Shown here: positions 1 to 8,980 of the stretch, one piece after another
Layout: each line of letters opens with the position of its first letter
How positions within the stretch are numbered: position 1 is the stretch's first letter
Assembly (NCBI GenBank): GCA_964019425.1
Contig: OZ025798.1
Span: forward strand, 930,001 to 994,000
Source of the DNA: Flectonema sp. DT1601
Taxonomy: Eukaryota; Euglenozoa; Diplonemea; Diplonemida; Diplonemidae
Length of the DNA: 64,000 nt
Direction of reading: 5' to 3'
Notes under the pieces: model-generated
What the model was told of the DNA's origin: nothing
The model's input: the letters and a program-made list of their open reading frames with translations, nothing else
The model's database searches: none
Position numbers and translations under genes: made by a program

Positions 1-996
1 CTCTGACTTGCTTATTCAGGGAGGTGAATGATCCGGTGTCGAGATGTGAGTTAGACCAAAGTAAGAAAAGACATCTTTTTGGTCACCTCTGACTTGCTTA
101 TTCAGGGAGGTGAATGATCCGGTGTCGAGATGCGAGTTAGACCAAAGTAAGAAAAGACATCTTTTTGGTCACCTCTGACTTGCTTATTCAGGGAGGTGAA
201 TGATCCGGTGTCGAGATGCGAGTTAGACCAAAGTAAGAAAAGACATCTTTTTGGTCACCTCTGACTTGCTTATTCAGGGAGGTGAATGATCCGGTGTCGA
301 GATGCGCGTTAGACCAAAGTAAGAAAAGACATCTTTTTGGTCACCTCTGACTTGCTTATTCAGGGAGGTGAATGATCCGGTGTCGAGATGCGAGTTAGAC
401 CAAAGTAAGAAAAGACATCTTTTTGGTCACCTCTGACTTGCTTATTCAGGGAGGTGAATGATCCGGTGTCGAGATGCGCGTTAGACCAAAGTAAGAAAAG
501 ACATCTTTTTGGTCACCTCTGACTTGCTTATTCAGGGAGGTGAATGATCCGGTGTCGAGATGCGAGTTAGACCAAAGTAAGAAAAGACATCTTTTTGGTC
601 ACCTCTGACTTGCTTATTCAGGGAGGTGAATGATCCGGTGTCGAGATGCGCGTTAGACCAAAGTAAGAAAAGACATCTTTTTGGTCACCTCTGACTTGCT
701 TATTCAGGGAGGTGAATGATCCGGTGTCGAGATGCGAGTTAGACCAAAGTAAGAAAAGACATCTTTTTGGTCACCTCTGACTTGCTTATTCAGGGAGGTG
801 AATGATCCGGTGTCGAGATGCGCGTTAGACCAAAGTAAGAAAAGACATCTTTTTGGTCACCTCTGACTTGCTTATTCAGGGAGGTGAATGATCCGGTGTC
901 GAGATGCGAGTTAGACCAAAGTAAGAAAAGACATCTTTTTGGTCACCTCTGACTTGCTTATTCAGGGAGGTGAATGATCCGGTGTCGAGATGTGAG
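1..996. repeat. 86-bp tandem repeat array, 11 full units plus a partial unit, truncated by the window edge
   Basis: Units begin at 1, 87, 173 and so on every 86 bp up to 947, and the twelfth stops at about 996 at the start of a T-tract. Units are almost identical; the visible variation is in the hexamer after GTCGAGA, which reads TGTGAG in units 1 and 12, TGCGAG in units 2, 3, 5, 7, 9 and 11, and TGCGCG in units 4, 6, 8 and 10. The alternation in units 4-11 implies a 172-bp higher-order unit. Each unit holds two inverted repeats, given here for the first unit: GACCAAA (54-60) with TTTGGTC (78-84), and TCACCTC-TGA (83-92) with TCA-GG-GAGGTGA (102-113, a GG bulge). No protein frame is evident. 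It may be a satellite or a tandem small-RNA gene. Confidence 0.95.
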
Positions 997-1436
997 ATCT
1001 TTTTTTTTTTTTTTGGCAACCCTTGTTTTGTGGTTTGTCTTTGTTTGAAAGTTCGAGTAAAAACATCAGTAGTTCAGCAATGATCCCAAATTAAATATTC
1101 CTTAACAAAAATAAAACAAATCAAAACAGATGTCTCCGCGTAGATCATCTCTCCCTCAATATCACTTCTAATTCAGGAAGAACTGCTGCTGTTGAAAGAA
1201 GCTGGAGAACCGATTATCTCACTTTGCAATTTGTGAAATAAGCAGTAAATATATTGTAATTCTTATTTTTTTTAAGAATCGAATCGAATTTAGAATCCAT
1301 ATTTTAGTAGAAAATGAAGAAAGAAATAAAAACAACTGAAATTGTACCCAAAAAAAAATAAAATAAATAAATAAATGTAGTAACGTACTTACTTAATACT
1401 GTATTATTTTATTGTTTTGTTTTATTTTGTTATCAG
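997..1436. other. Intergenic leader region with T-tract and acceptor-like site
   Basis: AT-rich sequence without a credible ORF. It opens with a T-run directly abutting the repeat array and ends in a T-rich stretch closed by CAG at 1434-1436, 15 nt before the ATG at 1452. That CAG fits the acceptor seen before most genes in the window. Confidence 0.6.
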
Positions 1437-1451
1437 TCGTCGTATTCACAA

Positions 1452-3836
1452 ATGATAACGTCAGCTGATGAGCAGTTTCGAGTTATTGAAAAAGCGGAAC
1501 TGACGAATATCGTGGAGTTGCAAAGAAAGAAATTAGAAAATGCTGAAATAAAAATTTATGAAGACAAAAAAGAATTAGAAAAATTAAAAGAAATGTTAGT
1601 AGAGAGCGTTAGAGTTAGTGAACACAGAGGAGAAACAATTAATGAGATGAAAGATGTAATTCAAGAACGCGATGATACGATTCGATTTCTTAGAGAGTCT
1701 GCTAACAGCCTTAGCGATCAAAGTCCTGACTTATCAGAAACACCCGAATATATAACTGCTCTTCGAACAATAGCAAAATTAGAATTCACCGTTACACAAC
1801 TTCGTCAGAGTCAATTTGATAGCGAGCAACAGCTGTCAACAGAGCGTGATGCTCACTCCGAGAAAACTCACCATCTGGAAGCTGCTAATAAAGAATTAAT
1901 ATCAATAGTTGAGCAGTTAAAACAACAAAAGACAATACAATTTGAAAACATCCCGACTGAGGTTAATAAACTACCCCACAATAATCATACACAGAATAGT
2001 TTTCAGGGGATTGAATCAGACTTCCAAAGAGCTTTACATTCTAATAAACAAAAGCAAACCATCAATCTCATGAATGACAACAGCTGTGGTGGAGGTGCTA
2101 CTGATGATTTTGATCTACTTCATGAAACAACACTTGCTAGAAATAGAATAGAACTTCAAAGTATGGTAACAAGCAACAAGATGTCACTCGATATGTCAAA
2201 CAGAAAAGTATCAGAACTATCAACCCTCCTCAAACAAAGTGAATGTAAACGACATGAATTAGAAAATGAAATGTTCATCGCGAATAGCAAGATTGAAACT
2301 CACACAGATCTTCTTCAAGAGGTTGACGCAATGCGAACAGCTCACAGTACGATGTCTGAAACAACTTTTAAATCACTCAGTAGAGGTGCTCCTGTTACGG
2401 AATTAGTTCAGAGTTTAGGAGACGTTGCTCGTTCTATTTATGAATTAGATTCTGAAGCAATTCAACAGTCGTGTACATCAATTCAGAAAAGTACATCTTT
2501 ACAAAAATTGATAAGACATCAATACGACAGAACTCGAAGACTATTTGATGAGATGACTTCAGATCATTCCAATGAAGATAACGTCGCCCCTCAACTCCTC
2601 GATGAGAACATTGAGCTGACAAGTACAATAGGAACTCTTCAACTTCGTATCACATCATTACTACAACAACTCGATCACAAGGATTTACTACAAAACTCCC
2701 TCCAACAAGAAATTCAAGCCACAAAGACAATGATTAACACGTCGGAAGATGATCAGCCTTTCTTAGTATTTATTGATGTTTTGAAAGATATTATTAGTGC
2801 ACATCGACAGCTGGCGGCTGAGCAGAACTTGAGAATTCAACATCAAACAGCAACAATTGAAAATATGGAACAAACAATTGGATGTATACCAGACGCTCCA
2901 CTTACCATAACTGAAATAGCTCCTTGTGAGAGCTGTTTTACAAACACTGTGTGTATAAGTAATTTGGAAGATGAGAATTCGTCTCTCAAATTGGAAATTG
3001 GGGATCTGAACAATGATATTAAAAACTTAAAGAATCAACACCAAGCGATTACAATTCCAACTCGAACAATAGTTTCTTATCCCGAAATGAAGTTCCCACA
3101 GCTACCGCCGGTAGAGACGATCACACAGCAACAATTCCTTTATGGTGATGGTGTGTCTAATGAGTGTCTCGCATGTCAACAGAAAAGTATTATTATAAGT
3201 GACTTACAGCAGCATGTCGATATCTTAAAAAGATCTCCCTCACAGTTCGATCAGAATAGCATCGAAGAGGCTTCTGAATTACAAAAGAAATTGCAGTCGG
3301 TGATGACGGAGAAAAGTTTGTTATCAGAGAAATGGGAAACACTTGTGAACGAACATGGCGATACTATGCGATTGACTAAAACAGCTCTTGAGAGTAAAAA
3401 GAGTCAGATTGCCCATTTGAGAGACTTATTAAAGAACTCTTCAAGTCAGAATCAAAACTCTGATGGTGACAGCGAAGTAGCTGAACTACTAAAAGAAACA
3501 CTCTCACAGTGGGGTGTTCAGGTTGACAACCCTGATGCAAAAACTCTAGCTAAAGCTATTCACACTCTTCCTGTACCAGCAATTCGTGATGCCGTATCCC
3601 ACTTAGCGAAGTGTATGTACATTCCTTGTACTGATGACGCCACGATTGATGGCATTGTGAAAACTATAACTCGCTGTAAGAATAAAGCAGAAAAACAACA
3701 AAATTCCCTCATTAATGAGAAAGAAAAACGAAGGTCTTCAATAACCGAAGTCACAACCATAAAGGACAGAATTCGTGAACTAGAAATATGCGAGGCTGTA
3801 AGCAGGAGAGGGTCATTAGCTTACAGTGTGATATGA
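1452..3836 (+). CDS. Long coiled-coil protein of unknown function (794 aa)
   Basis: The protein has no signal peptide or membrane segment. Heptad-like Glu/Lys/Leu-rich coiled coil covers most of residues 10-165, 225-290, 375-425, 455-535 and 595-665. Two CxxC pairs, C492/C495 and C572/C575, sit in similarly worded segments (C-x2-C followed by I-S-N/D-L), suggesting a small duplicated metal-binding or dimer element. The start is the first ATG of the frame and lies 15 nt after a TATCAG acceptor-like site. The stop is TGA. The downstream neighbour RPL18 starts only 136 bp later. I cannot assign it to a family; a cytoskeletal, centrosomal or Golgi scaffold would fit, but that is inference. Confidence 0.85.
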   Translation: MITSADEQFRVIEKAELTNIVELQRKKLENAEIKIYEDKKELEKLKEMLVESVRVSEHRGETINEMKDVIQERDDTIRFLRESANSLSDQSPDLSETPEYITALRTIAKLEFTVTQLRQSQFDSEQQLSTERDAHSEKTHHLEAANKELISIVEQLKQQKTIQFENIPTEVNKLPHNNHTQNSFQGIESDFQRALHSNKQKQTINLMNDNSCGGGATDDFDLLHETTLARNRIELQSMVTSNKMSLDMSNRKVSELSTLLKQSECKRHELENEMFIANSKIETHTDLLQEVDAMRTAHSTMSETTFKSLSRGAPVTELVQSLGDVARSIYELDSEAIQQSCTSIQKSTSLQKLIRHQYDRTRRLFDEMTSDHSNEDNVAPQLLDENIELTSTIGTLQLRITSLLQQLDHKDLLQNSLQQEIQATKTMINTSEDDQPFLVFIDVLKDIISAHRQLAAEQNLRIQHQTATIENMEQTIGCIPDAPLTITEIAPCESCFTNTVCISNLEDENSSLKLEIGDLNNDIKNLKNQHQAITIPTRTIVSYPEMKFPQLPPVETITQQQFLYGDGVSNECLACQQKSIIISDLQQHVDILKRSPSQFDQNSIEEASELQKKLQSVMTEKSLLSEKWETLVNEHGDTMRLTKTALESKKSQIAHLRDLLKNSSSQNQNSDGDSEVAELLKETLSQWGVQVDNPDAKTLAKAIHTLPVPAIRDAVSHLAKCMYIPCTDDATIDGIVKTITRCKNKAEKQQNSLINEKEKRRSSITEVTTIKDRIRELEICEAVSRRGSLAYSVI

Positions 3837-3972
3837 TCACTGTGTCCGACATTTACACTAGGAAAGAAAATATTATTTATTGTTGTTGGGTTTATATTGC
3901 TCTGGTTTTTTTTGATTTTATATTTCACTCCCCTCTCAGCATCACTCACACGCACAAAAAAAACTTTTAAAA

Positions 3973-4863
3973 ATGGGAAGAGACGTTACCGCAATCAAGA
4001 AGCACCACGCCAAGCGTACCTCACCTTCATCAACCAACCCGTACATCTACTTGTTGGTTAAGATCTTCAGATTCTTGGCCAGACGTGCAGCATGCCCATT
4101 TAACAAGGTACGTTATCTTATTATTCATTCTCTAAGGAATTGAGTTAATTAAATCTGTTGTCTTTTTTAGTTATCATTTCATCAACTTGATGAGTAAACA
4201 AATACCAACACAGACCGTTCTTCACCGTCTTATGATGAGCCGTACCAACCTCCCACCAATGACCCTTTCCAAGATCACCAGCTTGATGACTGGTAAGGAA
4301 AGAAAAGACAAGATCGCTGTCGTTGTTGGAGCCGTCACTGACGACACTCGTCTTGCTGAGGTCCCAAAGTTGAGAGTTGCCGCCCTCAAGTTCACCGAGA
4401 CTGCCCGTGCCCGTATCCTTAAGGCCGGAGGAGAAGTTATGACCCTTGACCAGTTGGCCATGATCGCCCCAAAGGTATGTAAACTATTCTTTTTTATTTG
4501 TAGTTCAGGAGTCCTATGGATACAACAACAACAACAACAACAACTTCAATAACAACAACAGGGATCCAACACCGTCCTTCTTCGTGGACGTAGATCCGCC
4601 AGAACCGTGTACAAGTACTTTGGAGCTCCGGGTGTTCCAGGATGCCACGCACGTCCATACATCCCATCGACCACCAAGACTGGACGCAAGCACGAGCGTG
4701 CCAGAGGAAGAAGGTATGTCGTACATTAGATTTATTTCTCTTACGAAGTTTTATGTTGGACCTCATCACGGAGGGGTGTCTGTAATCCAATGCTTTCTCT
4801 ATCAACCACAACACTAACCACCACCAAAACAGAGCCGGAAAGGCATGGAAGGTTGCCGCATAA
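3973..4863 (+). CDS. RPL18: 60S ribosomal protein L18 (eL18), tandem copy 1 of 3, four exons
   Basis: Exons are 3973-4107, 4214-4474, 4562-4713 and 4833-4863 and encode 192 aa, close to the usual ~188. The protein starts [12 protein letters not shown] and carries eL18 landmarks: [63 protein letters not shown], and a KHERARGRR tail. It is a structural component of the large ribosomal subunit. Introns start GTACGT or GTATGT and end in A/C-rich CAG, not a pyrimidine tract. Intron 1 also has a TTTTTTAG at 4163-4170 that would lead straight to a stop, so the acceptor at 4213 is chosen; this makes exon 2 start [10 protein letters not shown] as in other eL18 proteins. A CTCTCAG acceptor-like site (3932-3938) precedes the ATG by 34 nt. 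Codons are C-rich at third positions. Confidence 0.95.
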
Positions 4864-4999
4864 GCACCCTACTGTTGGGCGTTTTCGCTGGGATAATTTT
4901 TTGTGCATTGTGAGGTGGCTTTTTGTAGCCCCCGTTATCAGTTCATACATCAGATGGGGATTTAATAAAAGTCAGTAATTGCGTCAGTTTAGTACAAGA

Positions 5000-5620
5000 A
5001 ACACTATTAACATATTTCTACAGATCTCAGTACTCACATATGCAGGAGGGAATAGTATAGTTTCTGTTCTATTTTTGTACCGACGTAGTCGGAGAAGAAG
5101 CTATTCAGATCTTATGAGTCTTTCTATTTCTGGATCCCTTACTGATAAGGTGGTTTGTTCCCTTTACTTATAGTCTGGTATGGTTTGCCTCGCGTCCTTC
5201 AGAATTTCTCCGAAGATTCTTGTTGCAAGTTTTTGAACTGTCGCTGTTTTACTAATATCTCTGAGTAGTCATCCCGCTTTACGCATTTCCATTTCCATTG
5301 CCACATCGTTCGATTGTGGTTTGATTTTCTTCAAGTGTATGTTTTCAATCTTTACACTTATTGGAAGATGGTCACTACTCCATCCATTTAGCAGTCCTGT
5401 GTTTGCCATCATTGAATTATCCAGAGCAATAATATCTGGGGAGGAGCAATAATATCTGGGGAGGATGAGCTCAATGGTCTCATCTACTGGGACTTATTTA
5501 ATACTTCGATGGCAGCTTCTAATGACCTGCTGAGTACGTCTTTCCATTTGACCAGGTCTCATGAAGTCTGTTGATATTACCTGCTACCAGTGTTCCTGGC
5601 TCTGTTGGTATCTAATCATG
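5000..5620 (-). mobile_element. Decayed non-LTR retrotransposon (LINE) fragment: apurinic/apyrimidinic-type endonuclease domain
   Basis: On the minus strand, 5418 down to about 5280 reads PDIIALDNSMMANTG, then LLNGWSSDHLPISVKIEN. The GWSSDHLPI block is the hallmark SDHxP motif near the end of the LINE endonuclease domain. Upstream on that strand, EPGTLVAGNINRLHETW matches the usual (V/I)AGDFNxxHxxW segment, with Asn where the family has Asp. The frame is interrupted by stops and shifts and contains a perfect 20-bp tandem duplication (unit repeated at 5424-5443 and 5444-5463). The fragment continues weakly to about 5000. No reverse transcriptase is recognisable. It is a dead 5'-part fragment inserted between RPL18 copies 1 and 2. 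Confidence 0.75.
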
Positions 5621-5659
5621 GTTTTTTTCCCCCTTTTATGTTTTCTTTTTTTTTTCTAA

Positions 5660-5762
5660 GCGTAGTTTTTCTTTGATTACCAACTACACATGATATTAAT
5701 TTTGTTTTTAATATCTAAAGTTGTTACTGTTTTTACATTGTCAAAGTTTTACCCCCCTGCGA
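5660..5762. repeat. Dispersed repeat, copy A (matches 35718-35840)
   Basis: The stretch from ctttgatta-caactac through attaattttg, taatatctaaagttgttact and acattgtcaaagttt to a C-run recurs almost word for word at about 35718-35840, 30 kb away. There the copy is slightly longer and flanked on both sides by CCCCCTGAAAAAATG. No coding capacity is seen. It is probably a fragment of an interspersed element. Confidence 0.7.
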
Positions 5763-6576
5763 CAGGATTCTGTCTGCGTTCAACGAAGTATAAAGCTAAT
5801 CTGAATAGTTCCCTTTACATATTAGACGTATTAAAAAGGAATCAGAGATTAACTAAAGTCCTATGGTACTCCTGAGGGTTTCGACATCCCATGTTTTTAT
5901 TTTTTTTATTTGATCCGATTAATAGGAACCGCAAGAAAAGCACATTGGATTAGGAGGCATTCGTGCTTTCCGACGCTATCATATCCCCAGAGGTCTGCAG
6001 CGCAATATCCGGCCTTTTGGAAATTAAGGATAGAAACGACATCTTTAGATGATGTCACCCAAGATCTTGGAATCCCCAACTCTGGCGGGGTCGTATGAGA
6101 TCAGCGGGAATGAGTAGGGTGAACGTGTGTCAAAGGGATTGCCTCATATTTGCCCAACATAAACAATAACGTGTCGAGGGAGAACAGACCTCTCTGTTGC
6201 TTCTGTGAGGGAAGTGCTGATGAAAAGATTGAGGCTCTTCCGAGTTATCGACAGATATCTCGAAGAGGACTGGAGGAATGTCGACTTGTTTCAAGTGCCT
6301 CTCGAGTATGAGGGATGGCAACTTCCGGACAGGTGAAAGTACAAGTGCGGGAAGGTTAGAAAACAACTAGAACTAAGCTTGATTCCCAGTGGGATAGACC
6401 AACGGACACGCTCGGAACAAACATGGAATTCCTTCATTCTCCGACAGGTGCAAACCGTGTAGTGTGACCCTTGCAACAGAACTACGAAAAGGTATCGAGG
6501 CTGCTGACTCAGTCATTAATGTGCCGGCCCTCATTTCACTTGTGTTGTTTTTCATTTTAACTCTTGTTCTCCCCGA
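5763..6576. other. Non-coding spacer between RPL18 copies 1 and 2
   Basis: More GC-balanced than other spacers, so possibly more transposon debris. One + strand reading frame (about 6140-6310) contains a Cys-Cys-x-Cys cluster (RPLCCFCEGS), but it is short and I cannot tie it to a family. Open frames on both strands are under 80 codons. The last bases hold a CGACAG acceptor-like site before RPL18 copy 2. Confidence 0.5.
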
Positions 6577-6610
6577 CAGACTCTTTGTTTTTTAAACCTT
6601 TTCTACTAAA

Positions 6611-7560
6611 ATGGGAAGAGACGTTACCGCAATCAAGAAGCACCACGCCAAGCGTACCTCACCTTCATCAACCAACCCGTACATCTACTTGTTGGTTAAG
6701 ATCTTCAGATTCTTGGCCAGACGTGCAGCATGCCCATTTAACAAGGTACGTTATCTTATTATTCGTATTCTCTAAGGAATTGAGTTAATTAAATCTGTTG
6801 TCTTTTTTAGTTATCATTTCATCAACTTGATGAGTAAACAAATACCAACACAGACCGTTCTTCACCGTCTTATGATGAGCCGTACCAACCTCCCACCAAT
6901 GACCCTTTCCAAGATCACCAGCTTGATGACTGGTAAGGAAAGAAAAGACAAGATCGCTGTCGTTGTTGGAGCCGTCACTGACGACACTCGTCTTGCTGAG
7001 GTCCCAAAGTTGAGAGTTGCCGCCCTCAAGTTCACCGAGACTGCCCGTGCCCGTATCCTTAAGGCCGGAGGAGAAGTTATGACCCTTGACCAGTTGGCCA
7101 TGATCGCCCCAAAGGTATGTTATAATTAAGAACTACTCGTTAACTATTCTTTTTATATAATGGGGGTTTGCAGCAGTCCTGTTCAGAAGAAGTAATAAAC
7201 AACTTCAATAACAACAACAGGGATCCAACACCGTCCTTCTTCGTGGACGTAGATCCGCCAGAACCGTGTACAAGTACTTTGGAGCTCCGGGTGTTCCAGG
7301 ATGCCACGCACGTCCATACATCCCATCGACCACCAAGACTGGACGCAAGCACGAGCGTGCCAGAGGAAGAAGGTATGCATCTTGTGTTAGTTTAGTGAGT
7401 GGTAGCAATCATTATCAAGTCTTCGACATATTTACTGCTCACATCATCACTGGCCTTGCAGAACATTTCTGTTGGGTACGAGTTATTCGCATCAAATATT
7501 TATACAAAACAACAACAATAACAAAACAGAGCCGGAAAGGCCTGGAAGGTTGCCGCATAA
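6611..7560 (+). CDS. RPL18: 60S ribosomal protein L18 (eL18), tandem copy 2 of 3, four exons
   Basis: Exons are 6611-6745, 6854-7114, 7221-7372 and 7530-7560, giving the same 192-aa protein as copy 1; the visible coding difference in the last exon is a synonymous GCC for GCA. Intron 1 is almost identical to those of copies 1 and 3, but introns 2 and 3 are unrelated in sequence apart from the A/C-rich end before the acceptor. Flanking DNA shares nothing obvious with the other copies. Introns 2 and 3 each contain an earlier pyrimidine-rich TTTGCAG or CCTTGCAG before the real acceptor. Large-subunit ribosomal protein; codon use is typical of a highly expressed gene. Confidence 0.95.
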
Positions 7561-7734
7561 GCGCCTTGCAGCAGATGAACGTCTTGTCGGTCCATTTTAT
7601 CATTTTGTTGCTTTCTGCAATCACATTATTGCATTGTTAGCGTAATATATGTCGTGTGTGATGAGTTGCTTTGTTTCTAATTTATTTCCACCCCTTCCAG
7701 CCTTCTTAGTGTTCGCAGACAAAACCTTAACAAA

Positions 7735-8626
7735 ATGGGAAGAGACGTTACCGCAATCAAGAAGCACCACGCCAAGCGTACCTCACCTTCATCAACCAAC
7801 CCGTACATCTACTTGTTGGTTAAGATCTTCAGATTCTTGGCCAGACGTGCAGCATGCCCATTTAACAAGGTACGTTATCTTATTATTCGTATTCTCTAAG
7901 GAATTGAGTTAATTAAATCTGTTGTCTTTTTTAGTTATCATTTCATCAACTTGATGAGTAAACAAATACCAACACAGACCGTTCTTCACCGTCTTATGAT
8001 GAGCCGTACCAACCTCCCACCAATGACCCTTTCCAAGATCACCAGCTTGATGACTGGTAAGGAAAGAAAAGACAAGATCGCTGTCGTTGTTGGAGCCGTC
8101 ACTGACGACACTCGTCTTGCTGAGGTCCCAAAGTTGAGAGTTGCCGCCCTCAAGTTCACCGAGACTGCCCGTGCCCGTATCCTTAAGGCCGGAGGAGAAG
8201 TTATGACCCTTGACCAGTTGGCCATGATCGCCCCAAAGGTATGTAAACTATTCTTTTTTATTTGTAGTTCAGGAGTCCTATGGATACAACAACAACAACA
8301 ACAACAACTTCAATAACAACAACAGGGATCCAACACCGTCCTTCTTCGTGGACGTAGATCCGCCAGAACCGTGTACAAGTACTTTGGAGCTCCGGGTGTT
8401 CCAGGATGCCACGCACGTCCATACATCCCATCGACCACCAAGACTGGACGCAAGCACGAGCGTGCCAGAGGAAGAAGGTATGTCGTACATTAGATTTATT
8501 TCTCTTACGAAGTTTTATGTTGGACCTCATCACGAAGGGTGTCTGTAATCGAATGCTTTCTCTATCAACCACAACACTAACCACCACCAAAACAGAGCCG
8601 GAAAGGCATGGAAGGTTGCCGCATAA
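7735..8626 (+). CDS. RPL18: 60S ribosomal protein L18 (eL18), tandem copy 3 of 3, four exons
   Basis: Exons are 7735-7869, 7978-8238, 8326-8477 and 8596-8626, encoding the same 192-aa eL18. Introns 2 and 3 match copy 1 almost base for base (a few substitutions and a small indel in intron 3), whereas copy 2, which lies between them, differs. The 5' and 3' flanks are unlike either other copy. A GTTCGCAG acceptor-like site precedes the ATG by about 16 nt. The pattern implies gene conversion between copies 1 and 3, or a recent copy replacement limited to the transcribed body. Function as for copy 1. Confidence 0.95.
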
Positions 8627-8980
8627 AGTGTGTGAGCTCATTCAGCTATCAATTTATCATCAAGTTATATACTTGCTCGTTATGTTTAGTATTAGCGAAA
8701 TAAGTCTGCGCCCCACCCCCCACGCCGTTCATTCATTTTTTGGTACCATGGTTTGGTAGTCATAATGGGAAAGTTATTCAGTCTTTTAGTTGTAATTGAT
8801 ATTTGTTATAGGAATCACACTAGGAATGGTCTCGTTGAAGTTTTTAGTATCAGCAACTCGTATTCACTCATAATTAATGTTACCCTTTCCCCATCAGACT
8901 CGTAGCTTGCCACAGATTAAATTGCTGCGTAATCAATCATAACGTGACATCTGAGAAGTGGCATTGCTCCGGCAGAGGAG
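8627..8980. other. Spacer between RPL18 copy 3 and the sestrin gene
   Basis: 354 bp without an ORF of note. It contains a pyrimidine-rich tract ending CCCCATCAG near 8897, a plausible acceptor for the downstream gene. Confidence 0.5.

Noticed and set aside
1-996. tRNA gene array in the 86-bp repeat (7-bp closing stem GACCAAA/TTTGGTC)
   Set aside because: No A or B box, no T-arm or anticodon arm in register on either strand.
1-996. CRISPR array in the tandem repeats
   Set aside because: There are no variable spacers; the entire 86-bp unit is repeated, and the host is eukaryotic.
4222-4461. Minus-strand ORFs opposite RPL18 exons
   Set aside because: Exact shadows of the coding strand, repeated in all three copies, with no family resemblance.
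4187-4552. ORF beginning [11 protein letters not shown] in each RPL18 copy (also 6827 and 7951)
   Set aside because: The first codons lie in intron 1 and the end runs into intron 2; only 4214-4474 and its equivalents are exon.
6005-6035. CGGCCTTTTGG, resembling the start of U2 snRNA
   Set aside because: The match stops after 11 nt; the branch-site recognition and Sm regions of U2 are absent.
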